Assembly: GCF_000948415.1 (NCBI RefSeq)
Contig: NZ_JYII01000006.1
Location: 62,001-126,000 of the forward strand
Direction: 5' to 3'
From: Thalassospira sp. HJ
Lineage (GTDB): Bacteria; Pseudomonadota; Alphaproteobacteria; Rhodospirillales; Thalassospiraceae
Length of the DNA: 64,000 bases
Shown: positions 1 through 10,077 of the stretch, in pieces
Position numbering within the stretch: position 1 is the stretch's first letter
How the letters are laid out: each line of letters begins with the position of its first letter
Program-made: the position numbers and the translations under genes
Notes under the pieces: model-generated
Told to the model about the DNA's origin: nothing
What the model saw: only the letters and a program-made list of their open reading frames with translations
Database searches by the model: none

Positions 1-3000
1 CTTCACCGCCATGCAGGGTATCATCCCCGCCACCGCCATAGATCGTGTCGTCACCACCATCGCCGGTGACGCTGTCATCGCCCTCACCGGCATAGATGAC
101 GTCATCACCCTCGCCGGCCCAGATCGTATCGTTGCCGGCATTGGTGCTAATCGTGTCATCACCGTTGTTGCCACCGACGGTGTCGTTGCCCGATCCGGTT
201 TCGATCTCACCATCATCATTCGGGTCCCAGATGACTTCATCTTCGTCCTGAACTTCGTCAAAGGTGACTTCAAGAATGGCCGTCGTGGTCGCGGTATCTT
301 CGCCATCGCGCGACTGGACCGAAACGGTCAGTTCGAACGTGCCGGAATAATCGCTGGCCGCCGTAATCGTCAGGCCCGACAGTTGGGCCGGTGTCAGCGT
401 CCAGGTACCATCACCATTATTCGTCCCGGCCGACAGGCTTGCGCCATCGGGCACGCCACTAATGGTGACGGTCAGGGTCTCACTGGAATCGGTGACCGCA
501 GCATCGATATCAAGGGCAACGGCGGTGCCTTCGTCCCCGCTGGCATCCTCGACATCAAGCGTTGGCGTATCTGCCACACCGGCAACATCAACCGTGATCG
601 TATCACTGAGACTGTTGGTATCGCTGCCATCGGTCGAGGTCACCGTGATACCAAGATCAAACGAACCGGAATAATCTTCGGCTGGCGTAATTGTCAGGCC
701 TTCAAGATCGCCCGGGCTCAACGTCCAGGTGCCATCACCATTGTTGGTCCCAGCCGACAGGCTCGCGCCATCTGGCACGCCGGAAACCGTGATGGTCATG
801 GTTTCCGAACTGTCAGTCAGGCCGGCATCAATATCGATCGCGATATCCGTATCTTCGTCACCAGCGATATCCGACACATCAAGTGTCGGCGCATCGGCAA
901 CGCCAGCAACATCCACGGTGATGGTATCGCTAACCGTCGCCGTATCGGCGCCATCGGTCGAAGTCACACTGACGGAAAGGTCGAACGATCCGGAATAGTC
1001 CTCGGCCGGTGTAACGGTAAGCCCCTCAAGGTCTGCCGGCGCCAGGCTCCAGGTCCCATCGCCATTATCGGTACCGGCCGACAGGCTGGCGCCATCCGGA
1101 ACGCCGGAAATCGTCACAGACAGAACTTCCGACGCATCCGAAAACCCCGCTGCAATATCAAGTGCAATATCACTGTCTTCCGACCCAGAAGCATCGCTGA
1201 CATCCAAAGTCGGTGTATCAGCAACTCCGGCCACATCCACAGTGATCGTGTCACTCACACTGGCAACATCTTCACCGTCGGCGGAAACCGCCGTAATGCT
1301 CAAGTCGAACGAACCGCTGAAGTCTTCAGCCGGCGTAATCGTCAGACCTTCAAGCTGCTCCGAACCCAGCGTCCAGGTGCCGTCACCATTATCCGCACCT
1401 GCAGACAGGGTCGCGCCATCCGGAACACCGCTAATGGTGACCGTCAGTGTCTCGGAGCTATCCGTCAAGCCTGCATCAATATCCAATGCAATCGCGCTGT
1501 CTTCGCTACCGCTCGCATCAGAGACGTCGAGGGTCGGCGCATCCGCAACACCGGCAACATCGACCATGACGGTATCTGTAACCGACGCAATATCAATTCC
1601 GTCCTGAGTACTTGCCGTGATCTCAAGGTCAAAACTACCACTGAAATCAGATGGAGGCGTAACGCTCAGGCCTTCCAGTTCTCCACCAGTCAAAGTCCAC
1701 GTGCCGTCTCCATTGTCCGTACCGGCGGACAGGGATGCACCTTCTGGTACACCGCTGATCGTGATGGTCAAACTCTCGCTGGAATCAGCTAGTCCTGCGT
1801 CAATGTTCAACGCAATTGCGGTATCCTCGTTACCGGATGCATCACTGACGTTCAGGGTCGGCGCATCCGCAACGCCAGCAACATCAACCGTGATGCTGTC
1901 CGTCGTCGTCGCAACATCAGAGCCATCCGCCGACGTCGCAGTCACACCGAGGTCAAACGAGCCACTGAAGTCTTCAGCCGGCGTAATCGTCAGGCCCTCA
2001 AGTTGATCCGATCCCAATGTCCAGGTGCCATCACCATTATCCGTACCTGCAGACAGGGTTGCACCATCCGGAACGCCAGAAATCGTCACAGACAGAACTT
2101 CCGACGCATCCGAAAGCCCCGCTGCGATATCAAGCGCGATATCACTGTCTTCCGACCCAGAAGCATCGCTGACATCCAACGTCGGCGTATCAGCAACCCC
2201 GGCCACATCCACGGTGATCGTATCACCCACACTGGCAACATCTTCACCGTCGGCCGAGACCGCCGTAATGCTCAAATCGAAAGAGCCGCTGAAGTCTTCG
2301 GCTGGCGTGATGGTCAGACCTTCGAGCTGATCTGAGCCCAGCGTCCAGGTGCCGTCACCATTATCGGTACCGGCAGACAAGGTTGCACCGTCCGGCACGC
2401 CAGAGATGCTCACCGTCAGGGTCTCGGAGCTATCCGTCAGGCCAGCGTCTATATCAAGTCCAATCGCACTGTCTTCATTGCCCGACACATCAGAGACGTC
2501 CAGCGTCGGGGCATCGGCTACACCAGCAACATCGACCGTGATCGAACCAGTCGTGGTCGCGACATCAGAGCCATCCGCAGAAGTCGCGGTTACACCAAGA
2601 TCAAACGAACCACTGAAGTCCTCAGCTGACGTGATCGTCAGACCCTCAAGCTGGTCGGAACCCAATGTCCAAGTGCCATCACCATTATCCGTGCCCGCCG
2701 ACAAGGTTGCACCGTCCGGAACGCCGCCAATCGTGACCGTCAGAGTTTCGGAGCTATCAGAGAGAGCGGCATCGATATCAAGAGCGATAGATGAATCTTC
2801 ATTGCCGCTTGCATCCGACATATCCAACGTCGGCGTATCCGCCACACCTGCAACATCAACAGTGATGCTGCCTGTGGTCGTTGCAACGTCAGATCCATCG
2901 GCAGAGGTCGCCGTCACACCGAGATCGAACGACCCACTGAAGTCCTCGGCCGGCGTAATCGTTAGACCTTCAAGCTGATCAGAACCCAGCGTCCAGGTGC

Positions 3001-6000
3001 CGTCGCCATTATCCGTACCCGCAGACAAAGTCGCGCCATCCGGAACGCCGGAGATCGTGACGGTGAGGCTCTCGGAGCTGTCAGTGAGACCTGCGTCGAT
3101 ATCAAGAGCAATGGCGGAATCTTCATTGCCACTTGCATCCGACACATCAAGGGTTGGCGCATCGGCAACACCAGTCACCTCGACAGTTAAGGTATCGGTC
3201 GCTGTTGCAACGTCCGAACCATCCGCAGAGGTCGCCATCACACCCAGATCGAACGAGCCACTGAAGTCCTCAGCCGGCGTGATCGTCAGACCTTCAAGCT
3301 GATCAGAACCCAACGTCCAGGTGCCGTCACCGTTATCCGTCCCGGCAGAGAGAGTTGCCCCGTCCGGAACACCGCCGATCGTTACGGTCAGAGTTTCGGA
3401 GCTATCCGTCAGGCCAGCGTCTATATCGAGTGCAATGGCCGTGTCTTCATTACCCGAAGCATCACTGACATCCAGTGTCGGGGCATCTGCAACACCAGCA
3501 ACATCGACCGTGATGCTGTCCGTCGTGCTCGCAACATCCGAACCATCGGCAGACGTCGCCGTCACACCAAGATCAAACGAGCCGCTAAAGTCCTCGGCCG
3601 GTGTAATCGTCAGACCTTCAAGCTGATCCGAACCCAGCGTCCAGGTACCGTCACCGTTATCGGTACCGGCAGACAAGATCGCACCGTCCGGAACACCGGA
3701 GATGGTGACCGTAAGGGTTTCGTTGGAATCAGTCAGACCGGCGTCGATGTCGAGCGCAATGGCACTGTCTTCATTACCGGATGCATCACTGACATCCAGC
3801 GTCGGCGCATCAGCAACACCAGCAACATCAACAGTGATGCTGCCTGTGGTCGTTGCAACATCCGAACCATCGGCAGAGGTCGCCGTCACACCAAGATCAA
3901 ACGAGCCACTGAAGTCCTCAGCAGGCGTTATCGTCAAACCTTCAAGCTGATCCGAACCCAACGTCCAGGTGCCTTCACCATTGTCGGTGCCAGCAGACAG
4001 AGTGGCACCATCAGGAACACCGCTAATGGTGACCGTCAGAGTTTCGGAGCTATCAGTCAGACCGGCGTCGATGTCGAGCGCAATTGCACTGTCTTCATTA
4101 CCCGATGCATCAGAAACATCCAGCGTCGGCGCATCCGCAACACCGGCAACATCAACCGTGATGCTGTCCGTCGTGGTCGCGACATCAGAGCCATCAGCAG
4201 ACGTCGCGGTCACACCAAGATCAAACGAGCCGCTGAAGTCTTCAGCCGGTGTAATCGTCAGACCTTCGAGCTGATCTGAATTCAGCGTCCAGGTGCCGTC
4301 GCCATTGTCCGTACCGGCAGACAGGGTCGCTCCATCCGGAACACCGCTGATCGTGACGGTCAGGGTCTCGGAGCTGTCCGACAGACCGGCGTCGATGTCG
4401 AGCGCGATCGCACTGTCTTCGTTGCCGGAGGCATCGCTGACATCGAGCGTCGGAGCATCAGCGACACCAGTCACATCAACCGTGATCGAACCCGTCGTGG
4501 TTGCCACATCAGAACCATCCGCAGACGTCGCGGTCACACCAAGATCAAACGAGCCGCTGAAGTCTTCGGCTGGCGTGATGGTCAGACCTTCGAGTTGATC
4601 TGATCCCAACGTCCAGGTGCCGTCACCGTTATCCGTGCCAGCCGACAGAGTGGCACCATCCGGAACACCGGAGATGGTCACGGTCAGCGTCTCACTGGAA
4701 TCCGTCAGACCGGCGTCAATGTCGAGTGCAATCGCAGAGTCTTCGTTGCCCGACGCATCAGATACGTCCAGCGTCGGGGCATCAGCCACACCAGCAACAT
4801 CGACCGTGATCGAACCGGCCGTCGTTGCAACGTCAGATCCATCCGCAGACGTCACGGTCACACCGAGATCAAACGAACCACTGAAGTCCTCAGCTGGCGT
4901 AATCGTCAGACCTTCAAGTTGGCCGGAGCCGAGCGTCCAGGTACCGTCGCCATTATCTGTACCCGCAGACAGGGTCGCACCATCAGGCACGCCGCTGATC
5001 GTTACGGTCAGAGTTTCGGAACTATCTGTGAGAGCTGCATCGATATCCAGCGCGATCGCACTGCCCTCGCCGCCGCTAGCATCAGACACCTCAAGCGTTG
5101 GGGCGTCCGCCACACCCTCGACCTCGACTGTGAGGTTTTCCATCACGACGGCGGTGTCGTCACCGTCCGTGGTCGATACAAGGACGGAAAGGTCAATATC
5201 GCCGCTGAAGTTTTCAGCTGGCGTGATGGTCAGGCCTTCGAGTTGGTCGGCACCAAGCGTCCAGGTGCCGTCGCCATTGTCGGTTCCGGCAGACAGCGTT
5301 GCGCCATCGGGCACACCTTCGATGGTGATTGCGAGGTTTTCGCTGCCGTCGAGAAGTTCCGTGTCGATATCAAGCGCGATCACGCTGTCTTCAGCGCCAC
5401 TTGCATCGGAAACGTCAAGCGTTGCGCCGTCGGCGACACCCGTGACATCAATGGTGAAGCTTGAGCTGCTTGTTGCGGCGCTGCCATTGGCTTCGCGGCT
5501 GGTGGCGGAGATATCAAGATCAATGCTGCCGCTGAAGTTTTCCGGCGGGGTGAGGGTCAGGCCGCTGAGCTGACCCGGCGTTAGGGTCCAAGAACCATCG
5601 CCATTATCCGTCCCGGCCGAGAGAACAGCCCCGTCCGGCAGGCCGGAAATCGTGATCGAGAGCGTTTCGCTGCCACCATCCTGATCATTGAGCGATACCG
5701 AGAGGTCCAGCGTAATCGCGCTGTCTTCAGCACCGGTGACATCACCAGCACTCAGCGTCGGCGCATCGGCGACCTTGGGTTCTTCAACCTCGATCTCGTC
5801 TTCGGTATCGATTTCATCTTCGAGAAGAAGTTCGTCATCTTCTTCAAGGTCTTCCTCGACAACTGCGGCTTCGGATGCCGGGGCTTCTTCGACCGGTGCA
5901 ATGAAATCGGGTTGCAGGCCTTCGTCCACATTCGGGCCGGTATCTTCGCGATCACCGCGTAGCTCGTTGGTGTCGTTGGTTGACAGCGGAATGCCGGGTA

Positions 6001-6439
6001 GTTCTACCGCACTTGGTTCGGACTGCAGCGAGATTTCATCCGCGCCATCGTTGCCAAGGTTGCTTTGGAAGGTATCGGCACCGGTATCGAGATTGTTTTC
6101 AATCTCGGCATTTTCATTTAGCGAGATGGTCTGCTGCTCAGTGGCTTCCTGTGCCTGAGCGCGTTCCTGACGCTGGGCAGCGGCGTTCTGACGCTGGAAG
6201 GCCTGCTGTTCTTCACCCTGCGGATTGCGGATCTGGGTGCCGTAATGCACCGATCCCAATTCCTGTTCCTGGGGACGTGCGGAACTGTCCTGATCGTCAT
6301 GCAATTCGACCAGTTCATCACTCTCACCATCCTGACTTAGCGAGCGCTCCAGATCCTCTGGCGCGGCCTGATGGTCAAGATCACCGTGACCACCATCATC
6401 AGGACGTGAAGTTTCAGTATCGTTGCGATCGTCCGCCAT
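1..6439 (-). CDS. Giant RTX adhesin with Ig-like tandem repeats (3' end outside window)
   Basis: Secreted surface protein, probably an adhesin; at least 2146 residues are visible and the gene runs off the left edge. ATG at 6439 is preceded by GGAGAA about ten bases upstream. In order: an acidic, Gln/Glu-rich N-terminus of about 220 residues with no signal peptide; 17 Ig/cadherin-like (VCBS/Bap-type) repeats from residue 223 to about 2055, with recurring VADAPTLDVSDASG, EDSAIALDID, GTDNGDGTWTL and LTITPAEDFSG; then, from about base 204 to the edge, seven Gly/Asp nonapeptides such as GEGDDVIYA and GGGDDTLHG, which are RTX calcium-binding repeats. RTX repeats without a signal peptide, directly downstream of HlyD and two exporter ATPases, indicate type I secretion. 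A LapA-type N-terminal retention module could not be recognised. The adhesion role is inferred from architecture. Confidence 0.9.
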   Translation of the reverse strand, partial: MADDRNDTETSRPDDGGHGDLDHQAAPEDLERSLSQDGESDELVELHDDQDSSARPQEQELGSVHYGTQIRNPQGEEQQAFQRQNAAAQRQERAQAQEATEQQTISLNENAEIENNLDTGADTFQSNLGNDGADEISLQSEPSAVELPGIPLSTNDTNELRGDREDTGPNVDEGLQPDFIAPVEEAPASEAAVVEEDLEEDDELLLEDEIDTEDEIEVEEPKVADAPTLSAGDVTGAEDSAITLDLSVSLNDQDGGSETLSITISGLPDGAVLSAGTDNGDGSWTLTPGQLSGLTLTPPENFSGSIDLDISATSREANGSAATSSSSFTIDVTGVADGATLDVSDASGAEDSVIALDIDTELLDGSENLAITIEGVPDGATLSAGTDNGDGTWTLGADQLEGLTITPAENFSGDIDLSVLVSTTDGDDTAVVMENLTVEVEGVADAPTLEVSDASGGEGSAIALDIDAALTDSSETLTVTISGVPDGATLSAGTDNGDGTWTLGSGQLEGLTITPAEDFSGSFDLGVTVTSADGSDVATTAGSITVDVAGVADAPTLDVSDASGNEDSAIALDIDAGLTDSSETLTVTISGVPDGATLSAGTDNGDGTWTLGSDQLEGLTITPAEDFSGSFDLGVTATSADGSDVATTTGSITVDVTGVADAPTLDVSDASGNEDSAIALDIDAGLSDSSETLTVTISGVPDGATLSAGTDNGDGTWTLNSDQLEGLTITPAEDFSGSFDLGVTATSADGSDVATTTDSITVDVAGVADAPTLDVSDASGNEDSAIALDIDAGLTDSSETLTVTISGVPDGATLSAGTDNGEGTWTLGSDQLEGLTITPAEDFSGSFDLGVTATSADGSDVATTTGSITVDVAGVADAPTLDVSDASGNEDSAIALDIDAGLTDSNETLTVTISGVPDGAILSAGTDNGDGTWTLGSDQLEGLTITPAEDFSGSFDLGVTATSADGSDVASTTDSITVDVAGVADAPTLDVSDASGNEDTAIALDIDAGLTDSSETLTVTIGGVPDGATLSAGTDNGDGTWTLGSDQLEGLTITPAEDFSGSFDLGVMATSADGSDVATATDTLTVEVTGVADAPTLDVSDASGNEDSAIALDIDAGLTDSSESLTVTISGVPDGATLSAGTDNGDGTWTLGSDQLEGLTITPAEDFSGSFDLGVTATSADGSDVATTTGSITVDVAGVADTPTLDMSDASGNEDSSIALDIDAALSDSSETLTVTIGGVPDGATLSAGTDNGDGTWTLGSDQLEGLTITSAEDFSGSFDLGVTATSADGSDVATTTGSITVDVAGVADAPTLDVSDVSGNEDSAIGLDIDAGLTDSSETLTVSISGVPDGATLSAGTDNGDGTWTLGSDQLEGLTITPAEDFSGSFDLSITAVSADGEDVASVGDTITVDVAGVADTPTLDVSDASGSEDSDIALDIAAGLSDASEVLSVTISGVPDGATLSAGTDNGDGTWTLGSDQLEGLTITPAEDFSGSFDLGVTATSADGSDVATTTDSITVDVAGVADAPTLNVSDASGNEDTAIALNIDAGLADSSESLTITISGVPEGASLSAGTDNGDGTWTLTGGELEGLSVTPPSDFSGSFDLEITASTQDGIDIASVTDTVMVDVAGVADAPTLDVSDASGSEDSAIALDIDAGLTDSSETLTVTISGVPDGATLSAGADNGDGTWTLGSEQLEGLTITPAEDFSGSFDLSITAVSADGEDVASVSDTITVDVAGVADTPTLDVSDASGSEDSDIALDIAAGFSDASEVLSVTISGVPDGASLSAGTDNGDGTWSLAPADLEGLTVTPAEDYSGSFDLSVSVTSTDGADTATVSDTITVDVAGVADAPTLDVSDIAGDEDTDIAIDIDAGLTDSSETMTITVSGVPDGASLSAGTNNGDGTWTLSPGDLEGLTITPAEDYSGSFDLGITVTSTDGSDTNSLSDTITVDVAGVADTPTLDVEDASGDEGTAVALDIDAAVTDSSETLTVTISGVPDGASLSAGTNNGDGTWTLTPAQLSGLTITAASDYSGTFELTVSVQSRDGEDTATTTAILEVTFDEVQDEDEVIWDPNDDGEIETGSGNDTVGGNNGDDTISTNAGNDTIWAGEGDDVIYAGEGDDSVTGDGGDDTIYGGGGDDTLHGGE
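254..5773 (-). repeat. 17 tandem Ig-like repeats, 324-bp period
   Basis: Repeat units inside the adhesin, marked by the Val codon of V-A-D-x-P/A-T-L. The first unit (Val at 5773) is 336 bp. The next boundaries fall at 5437, 5113 and then every 324 bp down to 577, which is exactly 15 periods in 4860 bp with no length change; the last unit ends near 254. Each unit encodes 108 residues. Units differ mainly at synonymous or conservative positions, and the central ones are most alike. Confidence 0.93.
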
Positions 6440-6497
6440 CTAACCCATTCTCCGTAAAGCGCGGGACAGGATAGGTCACCCCACACTTCTATACAAT

Positions 6498-6527
6498 AGT
6501 ATAGACACACTGATCTTCACCAGTGAA
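6498..6527 (-). promoter_or_regulatory. Candidate promoter for the adhesin gene
   Basis: In the 141-bp gap between the hlyD-like gene and the adhesin, the minus strand shows TTCACT (6522-6527), an 18-base spacer and TATACT (6498-6503), close to sigma-70 consensus. The -10 lies inside a perfect 7-bp inverted repeat TCTATAC-AATA-GTATAGA (6488-6505), and the -35 overlaps TTCAC-CA-GTGAA (6516-6527). It suggests the adhesin can be transcribed apart from its exporter. Read from sequence only. Confidence 0.45.
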
Positions 6528-6580
6528 TTGTACGGCCAGGCAGTAGAAATGATTACATTTCCAGCGGGACCCAAAATTGC

Positions 6581-7936
6581 TCAGCGTTCGCTAAACGCCT
6601 GATCAAGCGAGACATAAACCGGCTTCAACAGATATTGAAGGAGAGTACGCTCCCCGGTCTGGATATCGGCCTGGACCGTCATCCCGGGTATGATCTTCTG
6701 AGCTGTTGCACCTTCGCCGACAGCGTCGTGGTCGAGCGCAACTTTGCCCTTATAATACGGACGTCCATCTTCATCAACAAAAGTAGAGGCCGAAATCGAT
6801 ACCAATTCACCACTAATCCCGCCATAGCGGATGAAGTCAAACGCACTGACCTTGACCGTCACCGGCTGGCCGAGATGAACATGGCCGATATCCTCGGTCG
6901 AAATGCGGGTTTCCGCGATCAGGACATCATCAACCGGCACCAGTTCCATCACCATCTGTGCCGGGGCAATCACCCCACCAATGGTGGTGAATTGCAGACC
7001 CTTGATATAGCCACGGGTCGGCGCCACGATTTCAAGACGTTCCACCCGATCACGCAATTTGCGCAGCGCCTCACGGGCCTGAGCAATTTCACCGCCCAGA
7101 CGACCAAGTTCGGTAATCGCTTCTTCACGCTGGCTTTTTTCAAGCTCATTGAGTCGAAGATTTGCCTCGGCAATGGTTTCGCGTGCACGCGCCTGTTCGG
7201 CGACCACGCCAGAAAGATTGCCCTGCGCTTCGTTCAGTTCGCGCTGGATATTGAGAAACAGCACCTTGGAATTCAGGCCCTGCTCATAGAGCGACCGACG
7301 CATGGTTACTTCCTGGCTCAGAAGATCAACCGATTTGCGAAGGGTTGCTTCCTGCTCGCTCAGCTGGGCCAGTTCGGCATTGCGTTCCTTGATCTGAACC
7401 TGAAGGATTTCGTTCTGATTGGCATCAAGTTCGGTCTGAATGCGATAGATTTCCGCCTGATTTTGCGCCAGTTCAGGATACTGAACCATCAAGGCAGTGA
7501 AGTCAGGTTCGCGGCCTTCGGCAAGGGCACGGTAGCGTTCAGACTCAAGCTGCAAATTGCCAAGCCGGGTTTCGGTCTGGGAAAGCTCCGCCTGTGCGCC
7601 GTCAGCCTTGAGCCGAACGAGCACTTCACCCTTTTCGACAAGATCACCATCGCGCACCATGATCTGTTCAATGATGCCGCCTTCAAGATGCTGGATCTTG
7701 TTGACCGCACTGGTCGGCATCACCTGACCAAACGTGATTGCGGTTTCCTTGATTTCAGTCGTGGCCGACCAGGCCACGAGGGCCAGGAACCCAACCGAAA
7801 GCATCACCATGGCCGAGCGCACAAAGACAGAAATGCCACCCTCTTCGAGCAGCACGGCATGCGAAAGATATCGCGCCATCCGCCGCGAACGCTTGAACCG
7901 TTCAATCGCGGTATCCTGAGTTGCTGCGTCACTCAT
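6581..7936 (-). CDS. HlyD-family type I secretion periplasmic adaptor
   Basis: Membrane-fusion protein joining the inner-membrane ABC exporter to an outer-membrane channel. 451 residues, a normal family length. A cytoplasmic N-terminus of about 40 residues is followed by one membrane helix (around 40-60, FVRSAMVMLSVGFLALVAW), a lipoyl/barrel-sandwich half-motif (HLEGGIIEQIMVRDGDLVEKGE), a long coiled-coil hairpin (about 110-300), the returning half-motif (IVAPTRGYIKGL) and a beta-barrel domain. The ATG overlaps the stop of the upstream ATPase gene (ATGA), so translation is coupled. The only large target nearby is the adhesin starting 141 bp downstream, so this adaptor probably serves it. No TolC-like gene lies in the window. 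Confidence 0.95.
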   Translation of the reverse strand: MSDAATQDTAIERFKRSRRMARYLSHAVLLEEGGISVFVRSAMVMLSVGFLALVAWSATTEIKETAITFGQVMPTSAVNKIQHLEGGIIEQIMVRDGDLVEKGEVLVRLKADGAQAELSQTETRLGNLQLESERYRALAEGREPDFTALMVQYPELAQNQAEIYRIQTELDANQNEILQVQIKERNAELAQLSEQEATLRKSVDLLSQEVTMRRSLYEQGLNSKVLFLNIQRELNEAQGNLSGVVAEQARARETIAEANLRLNELEKSQREEAITELGRLGGEIAQAREALRKLRDRVERLEIVAPTRGYIKGLQFTTIGGVIAPAQMVMELVPVDDVLIAETRISTEDIGHVHLGQPVTVKVSAFDFIRYGGISGELVSISASTFVDEDGRPYYKGKVALDHDAVGEGATAQKIIPGMTVQADIQTGERTLLQYLLKPVYVSLDQAFSER

Positions 7937-10077
7937 AGGTAGCCTCCGTCTATCACTTGCTGCTTGATGCGGGCGGGCGGGCCGTCCCCGCGCAACTGTC
8001 CGCCATCAAGAACAAGAATGCGGTCTGCCAAATCCAGATGACTTGGCCGATGGGTAATCAAAAAGATGGTCGAACCACCACGCAGGCGGTTGATCGTGCT
8101 TTGGAAGGCACGATCAGCCCGCTGGTCCAGACCATTGGTGGGTTCATCAAACAGAATAATCGGGGCTTCGCGCACAAGCGCACGTGCGAGTGCCAGACGT
8201 TGCAGGAAACTGGCCGAGAAGCGCGAGGAATGCTGATCACCGACACGGGTCTTGAACCCGTTCGGAAGCGCCTCGACCTCATCCAGAATACCTGCCGCCA
8301 TACAAGCCATGCGCAAATCATCGCTTGAGGCCACCGGATTGGCGAGCCGCAGGTTCTGCGCGATGGAGCCGCGGAAGAACTCGATATCCTGCGGCACATA
8401 TGAAATGGCCTGACGCAGGGTCTGCGGATCCATCTGGCGGATATCGGCCCCATCAATCAGAACCGCCCCCGCCTGGGGCTGATACATCCCCGCGATCAGT
8501 TTGATCAGCGATGATTTGCCCGCACCATTGGCCCCCACCACGGCAACCACCTGCCCCGGCTTGATATCGAAATTAACCCCCATCAGGGCCGGATCGGAAT
8601 CGGCCGTGTAGCGGAAACTGACACGTGAGAAGGTCACAGCACCTTCAAAACGATGCTGCTCGACTGAGCGCGGGACAAGGTCACCTTCAGGCGCAATCGT
8701 CATCAAACGGTTGATCTGACGCACACTGCCGCGCAGCTGTGCGAGGCGCGGCATGCCGAGAAACGCCTGATTGATCGGGCCTAGCACGCGCCATGCCAGC
8801 ATCATTGATGCCACCAGCGCACCGACACTCATCTGCGCATCCATCACCCGCTGCGCACCAAAGGCCAGAACGAGTGCGCCGGACGTAATCATCAGGACCT
8901 GGGCAGATGTATTGATCACGTTATTGACCATCGCCACCCGATACCCGGCATGGGCCGTATCCGCCGAAATATCACGGAACCGGGCCAACCAGCGTTTTTC
9001 CGAAGCGGTGTATTTGAGCGCAGACATCTTGCCGACGGTTTCGACCAGAAATTCCTGCCGGTTCGCACCATGTCGGCCAAGTTCTGACACCCGACGTGCC
9101 ACCACCGGGAATGCGACAATCCCAATCAGGGCAAACACCCCTATCAAAGCAATCGGGATCAGGGCGAGCCAACCACCAAGATAGAACATGACAATCAGGA
9201 ACAGCGGCACAAACGGCATTTCCATCATCACCAGCGCCATAGGCCCGGTGAAGAATTCACGCACGCTTTCAAAATCGCGAATACGCGAAATCTGCACACC
9301 AACCGGTGCGCGTTCGGTAAAAGCCGGCGGCAAGGAAAGCAGGCGCTCGAAAATCGCACCACTGACCAGCGTATCAAGGCGCGCGCCAAAATGACTGACG
9401 ATCTGGCTGCGCAGTGTGCGCAAGATCCAGCTCAGGATCAGGACAATGCCAATACCGATGGAAAACTGGATCAACATCGGAATCGATCGCGTGCCGATAA
9501 CCCGGTCATAAATCCCCATCACAAAGATCGGGGTTGCCAGCGCCATGATGTTGAGAACAAACGTCATGGTCAGCAATTGATAGCCAAGTCCAGAGAACCG
9601 GTCGGCAATACCGCCAAACCAGCCGCGTTTGTCATCTTCGAAATAGCGTTCACGCCGGTCTGCCGACGAGAACTGATAAATCTTGCCCGGAAGAGCCGAA
9701 AGCTTGATGACGAATTCGCGGTCTGTGCCGCCGTCAAAAACGCGAACACCGTTTTCTTCGGGTCGGATCACGACAAGGGCGGTGCCCTCGTCCGGGACGA
9801 ACAGACATGGCATAAGGCGTTCATCAATCTGATCAAGCGTCGCGTCAATTTCCTGCGACTGATAGTTCAGATGCGCCATGACATTGCGGAAATCGGTCAG
9901 ATCAAGCGCCTGATCCATATGCGGCAGGGCTTCGGCAACCTGACGCGGCAAACCACGCCAACCCAGCGCCTGAAGCAGTGGCCAGACACATGCATCGAAA
10001 TCGGAAAGCGCGTCGGTGCTGGCAAGCCCCATACGGTAGTTCAGCGCATAATCCATGTTTTCGAGTTTTTTGATCAT
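7933..10077 (-). CDS. Type I secretion ABC exporter, LapB-like
   Basis: Inner-membrane exporter ATPase of 714 residues. An N-terminal region of about 150 residues resembles the C39-like (non-protease) domain of LapB/HlyB exporters; a six-helix transmembrane domain follows (about 165-450), then the ATPase domain. Visible motifs: Walker A GANGAGKSS (about residue 512), Walker B IILFDEPTNGLD (about 640) and H-loop LITHRPS. The signature is not LSGGQ: the region reads RFSASFLQRLALARAL. Its ATG overlaps the stop of the upstream exporter gene by four bases, so the two subunits are co-translated and may form a heterodimer. Upstream of hlyD and the adhesin in one operon. Confidence 0.93.
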   Translation of the reverse strand: MIKKLENMDYALNYRMGLASTDALSDFDACVWPLLQALGWRGLPRQVAEALPHMDQALDLTDFRNVMAHLNYQSQEIDATLDQIDERLMPCLFVPDEGTALVVIRPEENGVRVFDGGTDREFVIKLSALPGKIYQFSSADRRERYFEDDKRGWFGGIADRFSGLGYQLLTMTFVLNIMALATPIFVMGIYDRVIGTRSIPMLIQFSIGIGIVLILSWILRTLRSQIVSHFGARLDTLVSGAIFERLLSLPPAFTERAPVGVQISRIRDFESVREFFTGPMALVMMEMPFVPLFLIVMFYLGGWLALIPIALIGVFALIGIVAFPVVARRVSELGRHGANRQEFLVETVGKMSALKYTASEKRWLARFRDISADTAHAGYRVAMVNNVINTSAQVLMITSGALVLAFGAQRVMDAQMSVGALVASMMLAWRVLGPINQAFLGMPRLAQLRGSVRQINRLMTIAPEGDLVPRSVEQHRFEGAVTFSRVSFRYTADSDPALMGVNFDIKPGQVVAVVGANGAGKSSLIKLIAGMYQPQAGAVLIDGADIRQMDPQTLRQAISYVPQDIEFFRGSIAQNLRLANPVASSDDLRMACMAAGILDEVEALPNGFKTRVGDQHSSRFSASFLQRLALARALVREAPIILFDEPTNGLDQRADRAFQSTINRLRGGSTIFLITHRPSHLDLADRILVLDGGQLRGDGPPARIKQQVIDGGYL

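Noticed and set aside
11-1792. Plus-strand open frame of 593 codons, and about ten other plus-strand frames to 6 kb
   Set aside because: They are antisense to the adhesin and open because the repeat units have no stops in that frame; spacing follows the 324-bp repeat and no domain is seen.
6635-7942. 435-codon plus-strand frame over the hlyD gene
   Set aside because: Shadow of the adaptor gene; no ribosome site and no family pattern, while the minus strand shows all HlyD features.
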